Shown here: positions 52,525-61,210 of the stretch, piece after piece
How the letters are laid out: every line of letters begins with the position of its first letter
How positions within the stretch are numbered: position 1 is the first letter of the stretch
Source of the DNA: an uncultured Eubacteriales bacterium
GTDB lineage: Bacteria > Bacillota > Clostridia > Christensenellales > Borkfalkiaceae
Length of the DNA stretch: 64,000 nucleotides
NCBI GenBank assembly: GCA_905209085.1
Contig: CAJLRM010000002.1
Coordinates: forward strand, 124,001-188,000
Direction: 5' to 3'
The notes under the pieces: generated by a model
Told to the model about the DNA's origin: nothing
Database searches by the model: none
The model's input: the letters and a program-made list of their open reading frames with translations, nothing else
Made by a program: the position numbers and the translations under genes

Positions 52525-52809
52525 TTATTTAGGCTCGTTTGTTTCTTCCGTTTCGCTTTCAGGGTCGCCGCAGACCGTCCTTCGGGCAAAAAATTCGGCG
52601 GCGTCCGCATACGTGGAAAAGGAAATTTTTTTTGAAAAGAGATACTCCGCTATTTCGCAGAGCGCACACAGAGGATATTTCGTCAAATCGAGATGTGCCA
52701 AAAGTCTTTCGGCTTCTTTCCGATAGGGATGAAATCTCAAATCGGAAAGATAATCGAGGGCTAACAGATGCTGCAAGTCTTCGAATATATCGTGCTGATC
52801 GTTTTTCAT
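52525..52809 (-). CDS. Hypothetical acidic protein, 94 residues
   Basis: The ATG at 52809 (-) is preceded by AAAGGAG at 11 nt. The protein is helical (EDLQHLLALDYLSDLRFHPY, then EAERLLAHLDLTKYPLCAL), with a C-terminal acidic tail (PESETEETNEPK). No signal peptide or membrane segment is present. No family is recognised. It stands between the small membrane protein and the small RNA candidate. Composition and start context make it a probable gene. Confidence 0.65.
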   Translation of the reverse strand: MKNDQHDIFEDLQHLLALDYLSDLRFHPYRKEAERLLAHLDLTKYPLCALCEIAEYLFSKKISFSTYADAAEFFARRTVCGDPESETEETNEPK

Positions 52810-52960
52810 TTTCTCATTTTCTCCTTTCGTATCGGCGCTTCGGACGTTTTCGGAATCTGTGAAAGGGATCGAAAATCGGGCGATTTTCGGGAAAAACTCT
52901 CTTTTTTCCGAAAGCGACAGGAAGAAAAACGTCCCGAAAACCTATACGTTTTTAGGACAT

Positions 52961-52992
52961 AAAAAAAGCCCTGCGAAACGCTTTCGCAAGGC
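52961..52992 (-). terminator. Terminator on the minus strand
   Basis: GCCCTGCGAAA (52968-52978) and TTTCGCAAGGC (52982-52992) form an 11-bp stem with one mismatch, followed on the - strand by seven T residues. Confidence 0.85.
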
Positions 52993-53096
52993 CGAAAAAA
53001 ATCGAAAAATATTAAAAAATGTCGTTTATGTTCCTGTTAGGAAAATTATAAATTAATAGACAAGGGGATATAATGTTGTCGAATTATCAATGATTT
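52961..53096 (-). ncRNA. Candidate small RNA of about 135 nt
   Basis: A promoter at 53131-53102 (-) and a terminator at 52992-52961 (-) bracket about 135 nt with no start codon near a ribosome binding site. The transcript is AU-rich with one small internal hairpin (TTCCT-AAC-AGGAA near 53030-53043) and the terminator stem. It could be a regulatory RNA, or the promoter could read through to the gene at 52809. Confidence 0.45.
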
Positions 53097-53129
53097 CTTA
53101 TATTATATCACGAACGGCACCGCCTTGTC
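53059..53129. repeat. Inverted repeat upstream of the resolvase
   Basis: GACAAGG (53059-53065) and CCTTGTC (53123-53129) are inverted copies about 57 nt apart in an AT-rich region with further TGTC-type motifs. They could be resolvase binding (res-like) sites or part of the promoter. Confidence 0.45.
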
Positions 53130-53131
53130 AA
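53102..53131 (-). promoter_or_regulatory. Minus-strand promoter upstream of the resolvase
   Basis: On the - strand TTGACA (53131-53126) and TATAAT (53107-53102) are 18 nt apart. It is divergent from the resolvase gene. Confidence 0.8.
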
Positions 53132-53167
53132 TAAATTTTTATAATCTTACGAAGAGGAGATAATAGG

Positions 53168-53764
53168 ATGACGATTTATGCTTATGCGCGCGTATCCACT
53201 ACGGATCAGAACCTGGAAAGACAGCTGCACGCTTTTTTCACCTTCGGAATAGAGGAAAAAAATATTTATTCCGATAAAAAGAGCGGCAAGGATTTCGACC
53301 GCACCGAATACAAACGCCTGACGAAAAAATTAAAGACGGGAGATCTGCTCGTCATTAAATCCATCGACCGCCTGGGACGCAACTATCAGATGATCATAGA
53401 GGAATGGAGTTTTCTCACCAACAAGCTCGGCGCCGATATTCTCGTTTTGGATATGCCCCTTCTCGATACCCGCACCAAAGCGGACACGCTGGTGGGAAAA
53501 TTTATTTCCGACATCGTGCTTCAAGTGCTCTCCTTCGTCGCCGAAAACGAAAGGGCGAACATCCGCGCGCGGCAGGCGGAGGGAATCGCCGCGGCGAAGC
53601 GGCAGGGGGTACGCTTCGGTCGTCCCCGAAAAGAACACACGCCGCAGTTTTTAAGCGCCGCGCAGGCTTTTAAAGAAAAAAAGATCACGTTGAAGGAAGC
53701 TTTGGCGCACTGTGATATGTCCCGCTCTAACTTTTACTATCATTTGAAACAATCGGGTATTTGA
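53168..53764 (+). CDS. Serine recombinase / resolvase
   Basis: This 198-residue protein has the resolvase/invertase catalytic domain: IYAYARVSTTDQN contains the nucleophilic serine, KSIDRLGRNY and ENERANIRARQAEGI follow. The C-terminal helix-turn-helix is KITLKEALAHCDMSRSNFYY. The length fits small Pin/Tn3-type resolvases rather than large integrases. GAGGAG precedes the ATG. No transposon ends or invertible cassette are evident, so it may be a domesticated or stand-alone gene, as often found in gut Clostridia. Confidence 0.93.
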   Translation: MTIYAYARVSTTDQNLERQLHAFFTFGIEEKNIYSDKKSGKDFDRTEYKRLTKKLKTGDLLVIKSIDRLGRNYQMIIEEWSFLTNKLGADILVLDMPLLDTRTKADTLVGKFISDIVLQVLSFVAENERANIRARQAEGIAAAKRQGVRFGRPRKEHTPQFLSAAQAFKEKKITLKEALAHCDMSRSNFYYHLKQSGI

Positions 53765-53812
53765 TTCCCCGTCTTTTCTCCCTTTTCGTCCGTTTTCGGA
53801 CGCTTTTTACAT

Positions 53813-53842
53813 CAAAAAAACGAGCCGCCGAAAAAAGGCGGC
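53813..53842 (-). terminator. Terminator of argH
   Basis: GCCGCC (53824-53829) and GGCGGC (53837-53842) form a stem; on the - strand it is followed by CTCGTTTTTTT. Confidence 0.8.
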
Positions 53843-53877
53843 CCGAATGTAAAATTTTTGCGAAATAGGAAATAATT

Positions 53878-55260
53878 TTAAACGGCCAAAAACTGTTTCA
53901 GGCGTTTTTTGATGCTGCGGATTCCCGCGCGCGCCGCGGCGACGCTGCTGCCGCCCACGCTGTTTCTGCCGTCCGCCGAGGAATGCGCCTTCACCGTTTC
54001 GAGAATGTCCGCCTCGAAAACGTCGCTGTGCCGCCTATATTCGTCCAAAGTCAGCATTTCCAATGTCTTGTCGTTTTGGAGGCAATAGCGGACGATCCTG
54101 CCGACGACGCCGTGCGCGGTGCGGAAGGGGACTCCCCTTTTCGCCAGATAGTCCGCGACGTCCGTCGCGCAGGTGAAATCTTCCGCCGCGGCTTCTTCCA
54201 TGCGCTTTACGTTCGGAGCGATCTCTTTCAGCATCTCCGTATAGATCGCAAGGCAGTCTTTGACCGTCTTTTCCGCGTCGAAAAAGCCTTCCTTATCCTC
54301 CTGCAAGTCCTTGTTGTAGGCGAGGGGGATGCCCTTGATCGTCGTCAGAAGCGCCGTGAGATGCCCGTAGACTCTGCCCGTTTTGCCGCGTACCAGCTCG
54401 CAGATGTCGGGGTTTTTCTTTTGGGGCATGATGGAGGATCCCGTCGAGTAGGCGTCCGGCATTTCCCAAAATCCGAATTCCGTGGACGTATACAGGATGG
54501 TGTCCTCGCACAGCCGCGATAAGTGCGCCATCACGAGCGAACAATCGAAGAGATATTCCGCCGCAAAGTCGCGGTCGGATACCGCGTCGAGCGAGTTTTG
54601 GGAAATTTCTTTAAAGCCTAAGAGTTCCCGCGTAATCTCGCGGTCGATGGGATAGCTCGTCCCCGCGAGCGCTCCGCTGCCCAGCGGCATCACGTCGATT
54701 CTTCCAAGCGTATCCGAAAAACGCGCCGCGTCCCGAAGAAACATCTCCGCGTAGGCGTTGAAATACTGCGCGCAGTTGATGGGCTGCGCCTTTCTCAAAT
54801 GGGTATAGCCGGGCATGATATGTCGCACGTTTTTTTCGGCAAGCCCTACCAGGGCAGAGATGAGCTCCGCTAAGAGGCGCACGACCTCCTCCGCGGACGA
54901 GCGCGCGTAAAGCCGAAAATCCGTAGCTACCTGATCGTTGCGGCTCCTGGCGGTGTGCAGGCGCTTGCCCGCGTCCCCGATCCTTTTCACCAGTTCGTTT
55001 TCCACGAAGGAGTGAATGTCCTCCTGTCCTTCCATGGGCAGCGTTCCCGCTTCGATGTCGGAGAGAATGGCTTTGAGTCCCTTGTGGATTTGGGCTTTAT
55101 CTTCTTGGGAAATGATCCCGCATCTGCCCAGCATCTCCGAATGCGCGAGCGAGGCCGTAATGTCCGCTTTATAGAGTTTTTTGTCGAACGAAAGCGACTC
55201 GTTGAACGCATCCGCGTCCGCCGCCGTAGGCGCGGCGAATCTTCCTTCCCATAATTTCAT
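53878..55260 (-). CDS. argH: Argininosuccinate lyase
   Basis: This 460-residue enzyme of the fumarase/aspartase superfamily splits argininosuccinate into arginine and fumarate. The family signature GSSIMPQKKNPD is intact and holds the catalytic-loop serine; HTARSRNDQV and GYTHLRKAQPI are the other conserved blocks. GGACGGAG lies before the ATG at 55260 (-). The usual partner argG is not in the window, so arginine genes are scattered or the gene is regulated alone. No clear ArgR box is seen. Confidence 0.98.
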   Translation of the reverse strand: MKLWEGRFAAPTAADADAFNESLSFDKKLYKADITASLAHSEMLGRCGIISQEDKAQIHKGLKAILSDIEAGTLPMEGQEDIHSFVENELVKRIGDAGKRLHTARSRNDQVATDFRLYARSSAEEVVRLLAELISALVGLAEKNVRHIMPGYTHLRKAQPINCAQYFNAYAEMFLRDAARFSDTLGRIDVMPLGSGALAGTSYPIDREITRELLGFKEISQNSLDAVSDRDFAAEYLFDCSLVMAHLSRLCEDTILYTSTEFGFWEMPDAYSTGSSIMPQKKNPDICELVRGKTGRVYGHLTALLTTIKGIPLAYNKDLQEDKEGFFDAEKTVKDCLAIYTEMLKEIAPNVKRMEEAAAEDFTCATDVADYLAKRGVPFRTAHGVVGRIVRYCLQNDKTLEMLTLDEYRRHSDVFEADILETVKAHSSADGRNSVGGSSVAAARAGIRSIKKRLKQFLAV

Positions 55261-55411
55261 GATTCCCTTCTCCGTCCTTTTGTTTGCTTGACTTTTTTAC
55301 CGCATTGGTTTAAAATAGAATACAAGAATGGGGTTATCCTCAATTCTTACTTTTATTTTACTATGTTTCGATGAAATTATCAAGTCTTTTCGGGGCGTAA
55401 AGCGAGGAAAT

Positions 55412-56002
55412 ATGATTATATTGGGTATCGATCCCGGGATCGCCACAATGGGATACGGGGTAGTGGACAAGGACGGAAACGGCAACTGCCGCGCCGTCGA
55501 TTACGGCGTTGTGCAAACGCCCAAAGAGGAAACGCTGCCCGTCCGCCTCGCCATTCTCGAAGAGGGCGTGAATAAGATCATCGACCGTTTTTCTCCCGAA
55601 GAAGTCGCTTTGGAGGAATTGTTTTTCACGAAAAATATCACGACGGGCATCGCGGTCGCCCATGCGCGCGGCGTGACCCTTTTGGCTTGCGTCAAAAAGT
55701 GCGGCAGACTGTACGAATACACGCCCATGCAGATCAAGCAGGCGCTGACGGGATACGGCCGCGCCGATAAAAAACAGATTCAGCAGGTGGTGGCTTCCCT
55801 TTTGAAACTGAAAAACATTCCCCGTCCCGACGACGCCGCGGACGCGCTGGCAATCGCTTTGTGCCATGCGTTTACCAGCCGGTTCGGCACTTTATTCTCG
55901 GTGGAAAACAATACGCGCACGAAGGGTAAAAACGCGGTGACGGGCAGCTATTTCAAATCCGCTCTGGATTTGGAAAAGGCGAGAAAACGAAACGAAAAGT
56001 AA
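55412..56002 (+). CDS. ruvC: Holliday junction endodeoxyribonuclease RuvC
   Basis: This 196-residue nuclease resolves Holliday junctions. GIDPGIATMGYG contains the first catalytic Asp (Asp7), LEELFFTKN the Glu, and PDDAADALAIALCH the last acidic pair. The start at 55412 follows GAGGAA and gives the standard MIILGIDPG. About 30 residues after the nuclease domain form a basic tail (NEK end) not present in shorter homologues. It begins the ruvC-ruvA-ruvB-queA cluster. Confidence 0.98.
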   Translation: MIILGIDPGIATMGYGVVDKDGNGNCRAVDYGVVQTPKEETLPVRLAILEEGVNKIIDRFSPEEVALEELFFTKNITTGIAVAHARGVTLLACVKKCGRLYEYTPMQIKQALTGYGRADKKQIQQVVASLLKLKNIPRPDDAADALAIALCHAFTSRFGTLFSVENNTRTKGKNAVTGSYFKSALDLEKARKRNEK

Positions 56003-56017
56003 CGAGGAGGCGCGGTT

Positions 56018-56638
56018 TTGATAGCATATTTGAGGGGCAGGGTTTTGACTACGACTGCCGAAACGATGATCCTGGACGTAAACGGCGTGGGCTACGAGGT
56101 ATATTGTTCGGGCGGCGCCTTCGCAAAGGTGGGCAACGGCGACATTGCCGAACTGTATACCTATTTGCAGGCGAAAGAGGACGGCATGACGCTGTTCGGC
56201 TTCGCTTCCCCCAAAGAAAAGGAACTGTTTTTGAAACTGATTTCCGTATCGGGCGTGGGGCCGAAAATGGGCATTGCGGTGCTGTCCGCGCTCAGCGGGG
56301 ACGATTTTGCCGCCGCCGTCGCCACCGCGGACGTCAAACGCCTTTCCGCCGTCAAGGGACTCGGAAAGAAGACCGCGGAAAAAATTATTTTGGAGCTTCA
56401 CGGCAAGATTTCCGCGGCGGAGGTCATCAGCGCGGGCGGTGGCGGTCTGAACGCGGGCGCGGCTGCGGAAGGAGGCGAAAACGGCAGGCTGTCGGCGGCG
56501 GACGAAGACGCGGTGGCGGCTTTGATGGGACTCGGATTTACCCGCGCCGAGAGTGTGCGGGCCGTAAAGCGGGCGCACGAAACGGGGGCGAACACCACCG
56601 AGGACGTGATCATGAAAGCCTTGCAATCGGGCGTATAG
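56018..56638 (+). CDS. ruvA: Holliday junction branch migration protein RuvA
   Basis: This 206-residue protein binds the four-way junction and loads RuvB. It starts with TTG (56018) after GAGGAGG, giving IAYLRGRVL. The OB fold is followed by the double helix-hairpin-helix (SVSGVGPKMGIAVLS, VKGLGKKTAEKIILEL) and the mobile C-terminal domain III (ALMGLGFTRAESVRAV) that touches RuvB. A Gly/Ala/Glu-rich linker connects them. It lies 15 nt after ruvC. Confidence 0.98.
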   Translation: MIAYLRGRVLTTTAETMILDVNGVGYEVYCSGGAFAKVGNGDIAELYTYLQAKEDGMTLFGFASPKEKELFLKLISVSGVGPKMGIAVLSALSGDDFAAAVATADVKRLSAVKGLGKKTAEKIILELHGKISAAEVISAGGGGLNAGAAAEGGENGRLSAADEDAVAALMGLGFTRAESVRAVKRAHETGANTTEDVIMKALQSGV

Positions 56639-56884
56639 GCGCGGAAGGACGGGAAAGGGAAAAACGCAGGGAGCCTTTTCCATAGAAGAACAGCGGGAAA
56701 ATGCCGGGCTTTTTATCGGGCGGGGAAATGCGTTTTGACGTTCACGGGATTTTAAAATGACGGCTTTTATGCGTGCGCGCCGCCGTCTTTGACGGCATGG
56801 ATAGGGAACCGATAAAGAAAAGGGACGGGCAGGGCTGAGGCGAATGTCCGAAAAGGCAAAAAATACAAAAACACGGAGTTTACT

Positions 56885-57940
56885 ATGTTCGAAAACGAGG
56901 ACTACGAGGGCGATAATCTGATCGTCAGCACCAAAACCGAATACGACGCGGAGGAAAACGCGCTTCGCCCCAAAACGATGGCGGATTACGTCGGGCAGGA
57001 GAAAGTCAAGGAAAATCTCAACGTCTATATCGCGGCGGCAAAGCAGCGGGGAGAAGCGCTCGATCACGTTTTGTTATACGGCCCTCCCGGACTCGGCAAG
57101 ACCACCTTGGCACATATCATCGCCAACGAAATGGGCGTGCAGATCAAGCTGACGAGCGGCCCCGCCATCGAGCGTTCGGGCGATCTCGCCGCCATTCTCA
57201 CGAATCTCAACGAGGGGGACGTGTTGTTTATCGACGAGATACACCGACTCAATCATTCCGTAGAGGAAATTCTCTATTCCGCCATGGAGGACTATGCGCT
57301 CGATATCATTGTCGGCAAGGGACCTTCCGCGCGCAACATTCGTTTTTCCCTGAAAAAGTTTACCCTCATCGGCGCCACGACGCGGGCGGGAATGCTGGCT
57401 TCTCCCTTGCGGGACCGATTCGGCATCATCAACCGTTTGGAAATGTATACGCCCAAAGAGCTCGAAAAAATTATTTCCCATTCGGCAGGGGCGCTCGATA
57501 TTGCCATCGACGCGGACGCGGCGGCGGAGATAGCCCGACGCAGCCGCGGCACCCCCCGTATCGCCAATCGACTTTTAAAACGGGTGCGGGATTTCGCCGC
57601 CGTCAAGGGCAACGGCGAAGTGACTCTTTCCGACGCGCGCTTCGCTCTCGAAAGATTGGAAATAGACAAGCTGGGACTGGATCAGACGGACAGGAGTCTG
57701 CTTCGCGCGCTCATCGAGAAATTCGGCGGCGGCCCCGCGGGATTGGAAACGCTGGCGGCGACGATCAACGAAGACGTCAACACCATCGAGGACGTCTACG
57801 AACCCTATCTTTTGCAGCTCGGATTTATCGCCCGCACGCCGCGGGGACGAATCTGCCTCAAAGACGGGTACGAGCATATGGGCGTAAAATTTAGCAAAAA
57901 GGCGGAAAAGCAGTTTTCCCTCTTCGATCCGGACGAATAA
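56885..57940 (+). CDS. ruvB: Holliday junction branch migration ATPase RuvB
   Basis: This 351-residue AAA+ motor has the Walker A motif GPPGLGKTT, Walker B LFIDEIHRL and sensor motif IGATTRAGML, with the arginine finger context PLRDRFGI. The C-terminal winged helix ends in YLLQLGFIARTPRGR. GGAG lies 7 nt before the ATG. A 246-nt gap without features separates it from ruvA, longer than usual for this operon. Confidence 0.98.
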   Translation: MFENEDYEGDNLIVSTKTEYDAEENALRPKTMADYVGQEKVKENLNVYIAAAKQRGEALDHVLLYGPPGLGKTTLAHIIANEMGVQIKLTSGPAIERSGDLAAILTNLNEGDVLFIDEIHRLNHSVEEILYSAMEDYALDIIVGKGPSARNIRFSLKKFTLIGATTRAGMLASPLRDRFGIINRLEMYTPKELEKIISHSAGALDIAIDADAAAEIARRSRGTPRIANRLLKRVRDFAAVKGNGEVTLSDARFALERLEIDKLGLDQTDRSLLRALIEKFGGGPAGLETLAATINEDVNTIEDVYEPYLLQLGFIARTPRGRICLKDGYEHMGVKFSKKAEKQFSLFDPDE

Positions 57941-58034
57941 AATCGCGGAGAAACAACAAAAGGAGAACTCTTCGGGGCGAATCGTATCGAAAAACGGCGG
58001 GGAAAGATGACGGAATACCAAAGGGAAGGCTTTT

Positions 58035-59135
58035 ATGGTTATGGAAGAAAAGACACAATATAGAAAGAGCGATTTTTATTACGAACTGCCCGACGAACTG
58101 ATCGCCCAGACGCCCGCGGAGCCGAGGGATTCCTCCCGCCTGTTGATTTACGACAGGAACACGAAGAAAATAGAGGACAGGATTTTCCGCGATATCAAAG
58201 AATATGTAAAGGCGGGGGACGTCCTCGTCGTCAACAATACCAAAGTCATTCCCGCGCGTATGTACGCGCTGACCGAACACGGCGGTCTGGTGGAAGTGCT
58301 GCTTTTGAAGCGGTACGATATGACTACCTGGGAAGTGCTGATGAAGCCGGGCAAAAAGGGGAGAATCGGCGTTTCGATGAAGATAAACGACAAGCTTTCT
58401 CTGACGGTGAAAGGGATTACGGAAAGCGGGGAGCGCATCGTCGAATTTCATTTTGACGGCGTTTTCGAGGATATTCTCTCGGAAGCGGGCACCATGCCTC
58501 TGCCGCCGTACATCAAGGAAAAACTGGCGGATCAGAGCCGCTACAACACCGTTTACAGCAAAATAGACGGTTCGGCGGCGGCGCCGACGGCGGGGCTGCA
58601 TTTCACCGAGGCGCTTTTAAAGGAGCTTTTGGCGCGGGGCGTGGAAATCGCGGAGGTATTGCTGCACGTCGGACTGGGCACCTTCCGTCCCGTAGGCGAG
58701 GAGATCATCACCGAGCACAAGATGCATTCGGAATTTTACCGCGTGGAGGAAAAGGCGGCGGACACTATCAACCGCGCGAAACGGGAGGGGCGGCGGATCA
58801 TCGCCGTCGGCACCACGTCCGTGCGCACGCTGGAAAGCGTGGCGGATGAAAGGGGATTCGTGCATCCTTGCAGCGGCAATACGGAAATTTTCCTTTACCC
58901 GCCCTATAAAATGAAGTGCGTAGACGCCTTGATCACCAATTTTCATCTGCCCGAAAGCACTTTGATCATGCTGGTCGCCTGTATGACGGGAAGGCAGGAA
59001 ATTTTAAACGTCTATCGGTACGCGGTGGAACATCGATACAGATTTTTCAGTTTCGGCGACGCGATGTTTATTACAGGGAACGCGGAGGAGGACAAAAGCG
59101 CCGTGGAAACGGCAACTGTGGAAAGAGGGCTTTGA
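58035..59135 (+). CDS. queA: tRNA preQ1(34) S-adenosylmethionine ribosyltransferase-isomerase
   Basis: This 366-residue enzyme makes epoxyqueuosine in tRNA. The YELPDELIAQTPAEPRDSSR start, VVNNTKVIPAR, TAGLHFTE and HVGLGTFRPV blocks are the family hallmarks. AGGGAAGG precedes the ATG at 58035; a second in-frame ATG at 58041 is equally possible. It follows ruvB as in many Firmicutes, but tgt, secDF and yajC do not follow here. Confidence 0.97.
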   Translation: MVMEEKTQYRKSDFYYELPDELIAQTPAEPRDSSRLLIYDRNTKKIEDRIFRDIKEYVKAGDVLVVNNTKVIPARMYALTEHGGLVEVLLLKRYDMTTWEVLMKPGKKGRIGVSMKINDKLSLTVKGITESGERIVEFHFDGVFEDILSEAGTMPLPPYIKEKLADQSRYNTVYSKIDGSAAAPTAGLHFTEALLKELLARGVEIAEVLLHVGLGTFRPVGEEIITEHKMHSEFYRVEEKAADTINRAKREGRRIIAVGTTSVRTLESVADERGFVHPCSGNTEIFLYPPYKMKCVDALITNFHLPESTLIMLVACMTGRQEILNVYRYAVEHRYRFFSFGDAMFITGNAEEDKSAVETATVERGL

Positions 59136-59391
59136 GCGGCAAACCTTGCAAAATTGCAGGAGAATACTTTTTCGCGGCCGCGGCAGAGAGCCGATTGCAG
59201 GCAATGTTTCGGACGAGAAAAACGGCTTTTGCGTAAACGCCGTTCCCGATATGCAAAACGGCCGATTTTGGCGGCATTTTTAAAAGCGGGGCGAAACTGC
59301 GGATTTTTATGCCATATGACTTTGCGGCGATCAATGTGCCGCTTATCAGGACAAAGGAGAAGCGTTTATTTGACGCGGGGAGGGGAAATTT

Positions 59392-59769
59392 ATGAACGGC
59401 GAATTTAAAAAAAGCAATCAATCGGAAGAGGACTATCTCGAAAGCATCCTCCTGCTGAGCGGGCAGCTGCCCTTCGTGCACCGCATCGAAGTGGCGAAAA
59501 AACTCGGGGTTTCCCAGGCCGCGGTGAATAAAGCCGTGAAATTGCTTTGCGAAAAAAATTACGTTTATGAAGACGGCAAGCATCTCTATCTGACCGAAGA
59601 GGGCAAAGTTTACGCTTCCGCCGTCTATGAAAAACACTGCATCATCCGCGATTTTCTCATCCGATACGGCGTTTCCCCCGCGGCGGCGGAAACGGACGCC
59701 TGCAAAATGGAACATCTCGTCGGCGACGAAACTTTCGAGATGATGAAAAAATGCGTGGAAAAAAAATAA
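59392..59769 (+). CDS. DtxR/MntR-family metal-dependent regulator
   Basis: This 125-residue protein has the DtxR winged helix (NQSEEDYLESILLLSGQL as the start, LGVSQAAVNKAVKLLCEK as the recognition region) and a short metal-binding dimerisation domain with HCIIRDFL, ETDACKME and HLVGDETFEMM. It lacks an SH3-like third domain, as in MntR-size members. The ribosome binding site is GAGGGG. Being next to the feo genes, with inverted boxes in their promoter, it probably represses iron uptake when Fe(II) is sufficient. Confidence 0.92.
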   Translation: MNGEFKKSNQSEEDYLESILLLSGQLPFVHRIEVAKKLGVSQAAVNKAVKLLCEKNYVYEDGKHLYLTEEGKVYASAVYEKHCIIRDFLIRYGVSPAAAETDACKMEHLVGDETFEMMKKCVEKK

Positions 59770-59781
59770 TCGCTTTCTGTC

Positions 59782-59840
59782 GTCGGCTTCTTGCCGACTT
59801 ACAAACGCGCGAAAAAAGGGACGGAGTTTTCTCCGTCCCT
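59782..59840 (+). terminator. Two hairpins after the DtxR-family gene
   Basis: GTCGGC/GCCGAC (59782-59798) and AGGGACGGAG/CTCCGTCCCT (59817-59840, TTTT loop) follow the stop. The second is the likely terminator. Confidence 0.8.
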
Positions 59841-59842
59841 CT

Positions 59843-60343
59843 TGTTTATTCTTGGATATTTCCGCCGTCGGAAGCCGTTGAGAGAAATTTTGACGCCCAC
59901 GGAAGCGGCGGGGAAAACGGATCCGACGTCGACTTCTTCTTTAAGCGGGTCTTTAAAGTAAAAAAGGAAATGGCAGAGTTTTTTAACACTGCAAATTGCA
60001 ATCGCTCCTTTAAACATACTTTTTAAATCAAAAGGGGAAGATGCGGTCTTTTTAATCATGAAAAGCGACGAACTCTCCTCTGTGTTGCGATTTGACGTCA
60101 AGAGGAAAGGACAGGGATTTTATAACGCTGCAAACGGAAAGATCGTGCTTTATCCGACTTTTAACTATAAAAGAAAGCATACGTACAACTTTTTAAGATG
60201 AGCTCTTCTCCCCAAAGGAAACTTTGCGGGGACTTTTTACATTTAATCGATCACGTGCTCTTCTTTGACAAAAACTTTTTAAGCGCCCCGCACGAGGGGA
60301 AAGAAAAATTAAATCCGCAACGTAAAAAAATTCAAAAAAATTA
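59843..60343. other. Region with degraded reading frames before the feo promoter
   Basis: An open frame from 60058 to 60201 (+) encodes 47 residues ending NYKRKHTYNFLR. A similar but shifted pattern (KVKKEMAEFFNTANCN...FKHTF) lies in another frame at about 59955-60026. The two may be old copies of a short sequence. A terminator-like hairpin follows at 60210-60238. No complete gene is claimed. Confidence 0.35.
60210..60238 (+). terminator. Hairpin with T-run
   Basis: CCCCAAAG (60210-60217), a GAAA loop, CTTT, two unpaired bases and GGGG (60228-60231), followed by ACTTTTT. Confidence 0.6.
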
Positions 60344-60357
60344 TTAACCATGGTTAA
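60344..60357. promoter_or_regulatory. Feo box 1: perfect palindrome TTAACCATGGTTAA
   Basis: A 14-bp perfect palindrome immediately upstream of the feo -35 hexamer; probable DtxR-family operator. Confidence 0.85.
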
Positions 60358-60364
60358 AAAATTC

Positions 60365-60393
60365 TTGACATCGGCATAAAATGATGATATAAT
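60365..60393 (+). promoter_or_regulatory. Promoter of the feo operon
   Basis: TTGACA at 60365-60370 and TATAAT at 60388-60393 are 17 nt apart; both are perfect. An imperfect box (60404-60418, TTAACTGAGGTTTAA) covers the start of transcription. Confidence 0.92.
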
Positions 60394-60538
60394 ACAATAA
60401 AACTTAACTGAGGTTTAAAAATAATTTTGCCTTTGCGAAAGAGAAGGTTGTCGAAAAGAGAAGGGACTTTACAGAACGGGCAAAAAACTTATAAAAGAGG
60501 GAATGCGGCAAATTGCCGTTTTCTTTTCCGAAATAAAA

Positions 60539-60552
60539 TTAACCTTGGTTAA
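60539..60552. promoter_or_regulatory. Feo box 3: TTAACC-TT-GGTTAA
   Basis: An inverted repeat of the same half-sites as box 1, located in the leader 28 nt before the first feoA start. Confidence 0.8.
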
Positions 60553-60580
60553 AATAAATTGGGCGGAGGACAGAAAAGAT

Positions 60581-60793
60581 ATGCCTTTAAAAATGGCGCC
60601 TTTGGGCGAAGAAGTGGAAATCAAGAGGCTTGCGGCGGACGATAAGGTAAAAAGGCATCTGGAAAATCTGGGACTTGCCGTAGGACAGAAGATCACCGTT
60701 TTGAGCGCGGAAGGGGGCGCCGTCATCCTCAAAGTCAAGGACGGGCGTATGGCTCTCGACAGACAGATGTCCGCGGGGATCTTTGTGGCTTGA
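60581..60793 (+). CDS. feoA: FeoA family protein (first copy)
   Basis: This 70-residue protein has the SH3-like FeoA fold (MPLKMAPLGEEVEIKRL, then HLENLGLAVGQKITVLS). FeoA supports Fe(II) uptake through FeoB at the cytoplasmic membrane face. GGAGGA lies 10 nt before the ATG at 60581. It is the first gene after the feo promoter, with boxes on both sides. Confidence 0.93.
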   Translation: MPLKMAPLGEEVEIKRLAADDKVKRHLENLGLAVGQKITVLSAEGGAVILKVKDGRMALDRQMSAGIFVA

Positions 60794-61210
60794 CTCTTAC
60801 ATAGCTCCGTTGCTTTCGGCATTTTTTTCGGATTGCCGTTTGAAACCGTTGGAAAAAGACGGAAACCGCGGCTTGGCGTATCGTCGGTATGAAAAAAGGA
60901 AAAAGGGGGCTTACGGGAAGGGGCGGAGCCGATATCGATAAAGCAATCGTATTTTAAAACGATGATGCGCGGTCTTGCGTAAAACGCGCGGACAGGATAT
61001 AGAAAACGCGGATTCGAGAAAAGAGAGCCGAAAGGGGGAAAATTTGCGATTTTTGTCGCCAAAGAGATTTCGGCGAAACGGTCTTTGAGAAAAGACACGG
61101 GGCAGGTATGCGGCGACGGCGCCTTTTACTTCGTTAAAAAGACAGGACCGATTTTTGCTTTAAAGAAAAAGTCGCGTCCCGTCAAAATCTGTATAAGGAG
61201 ATTGAAAATA
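60794..61210. other. Spacer between the two feoA genes
   Basis: 417 nt without a recognised gene, terminator or promoter. Long for an operon gap, so a post-transcriptional signal or lost gene is possible. Confidence 0.45.

Noticed and set aside
55261..55411. ArgR box or T-box before argH
   Set aside because: Only a loose AT-rich match was found and no T-box core; not enough to claim regulation.
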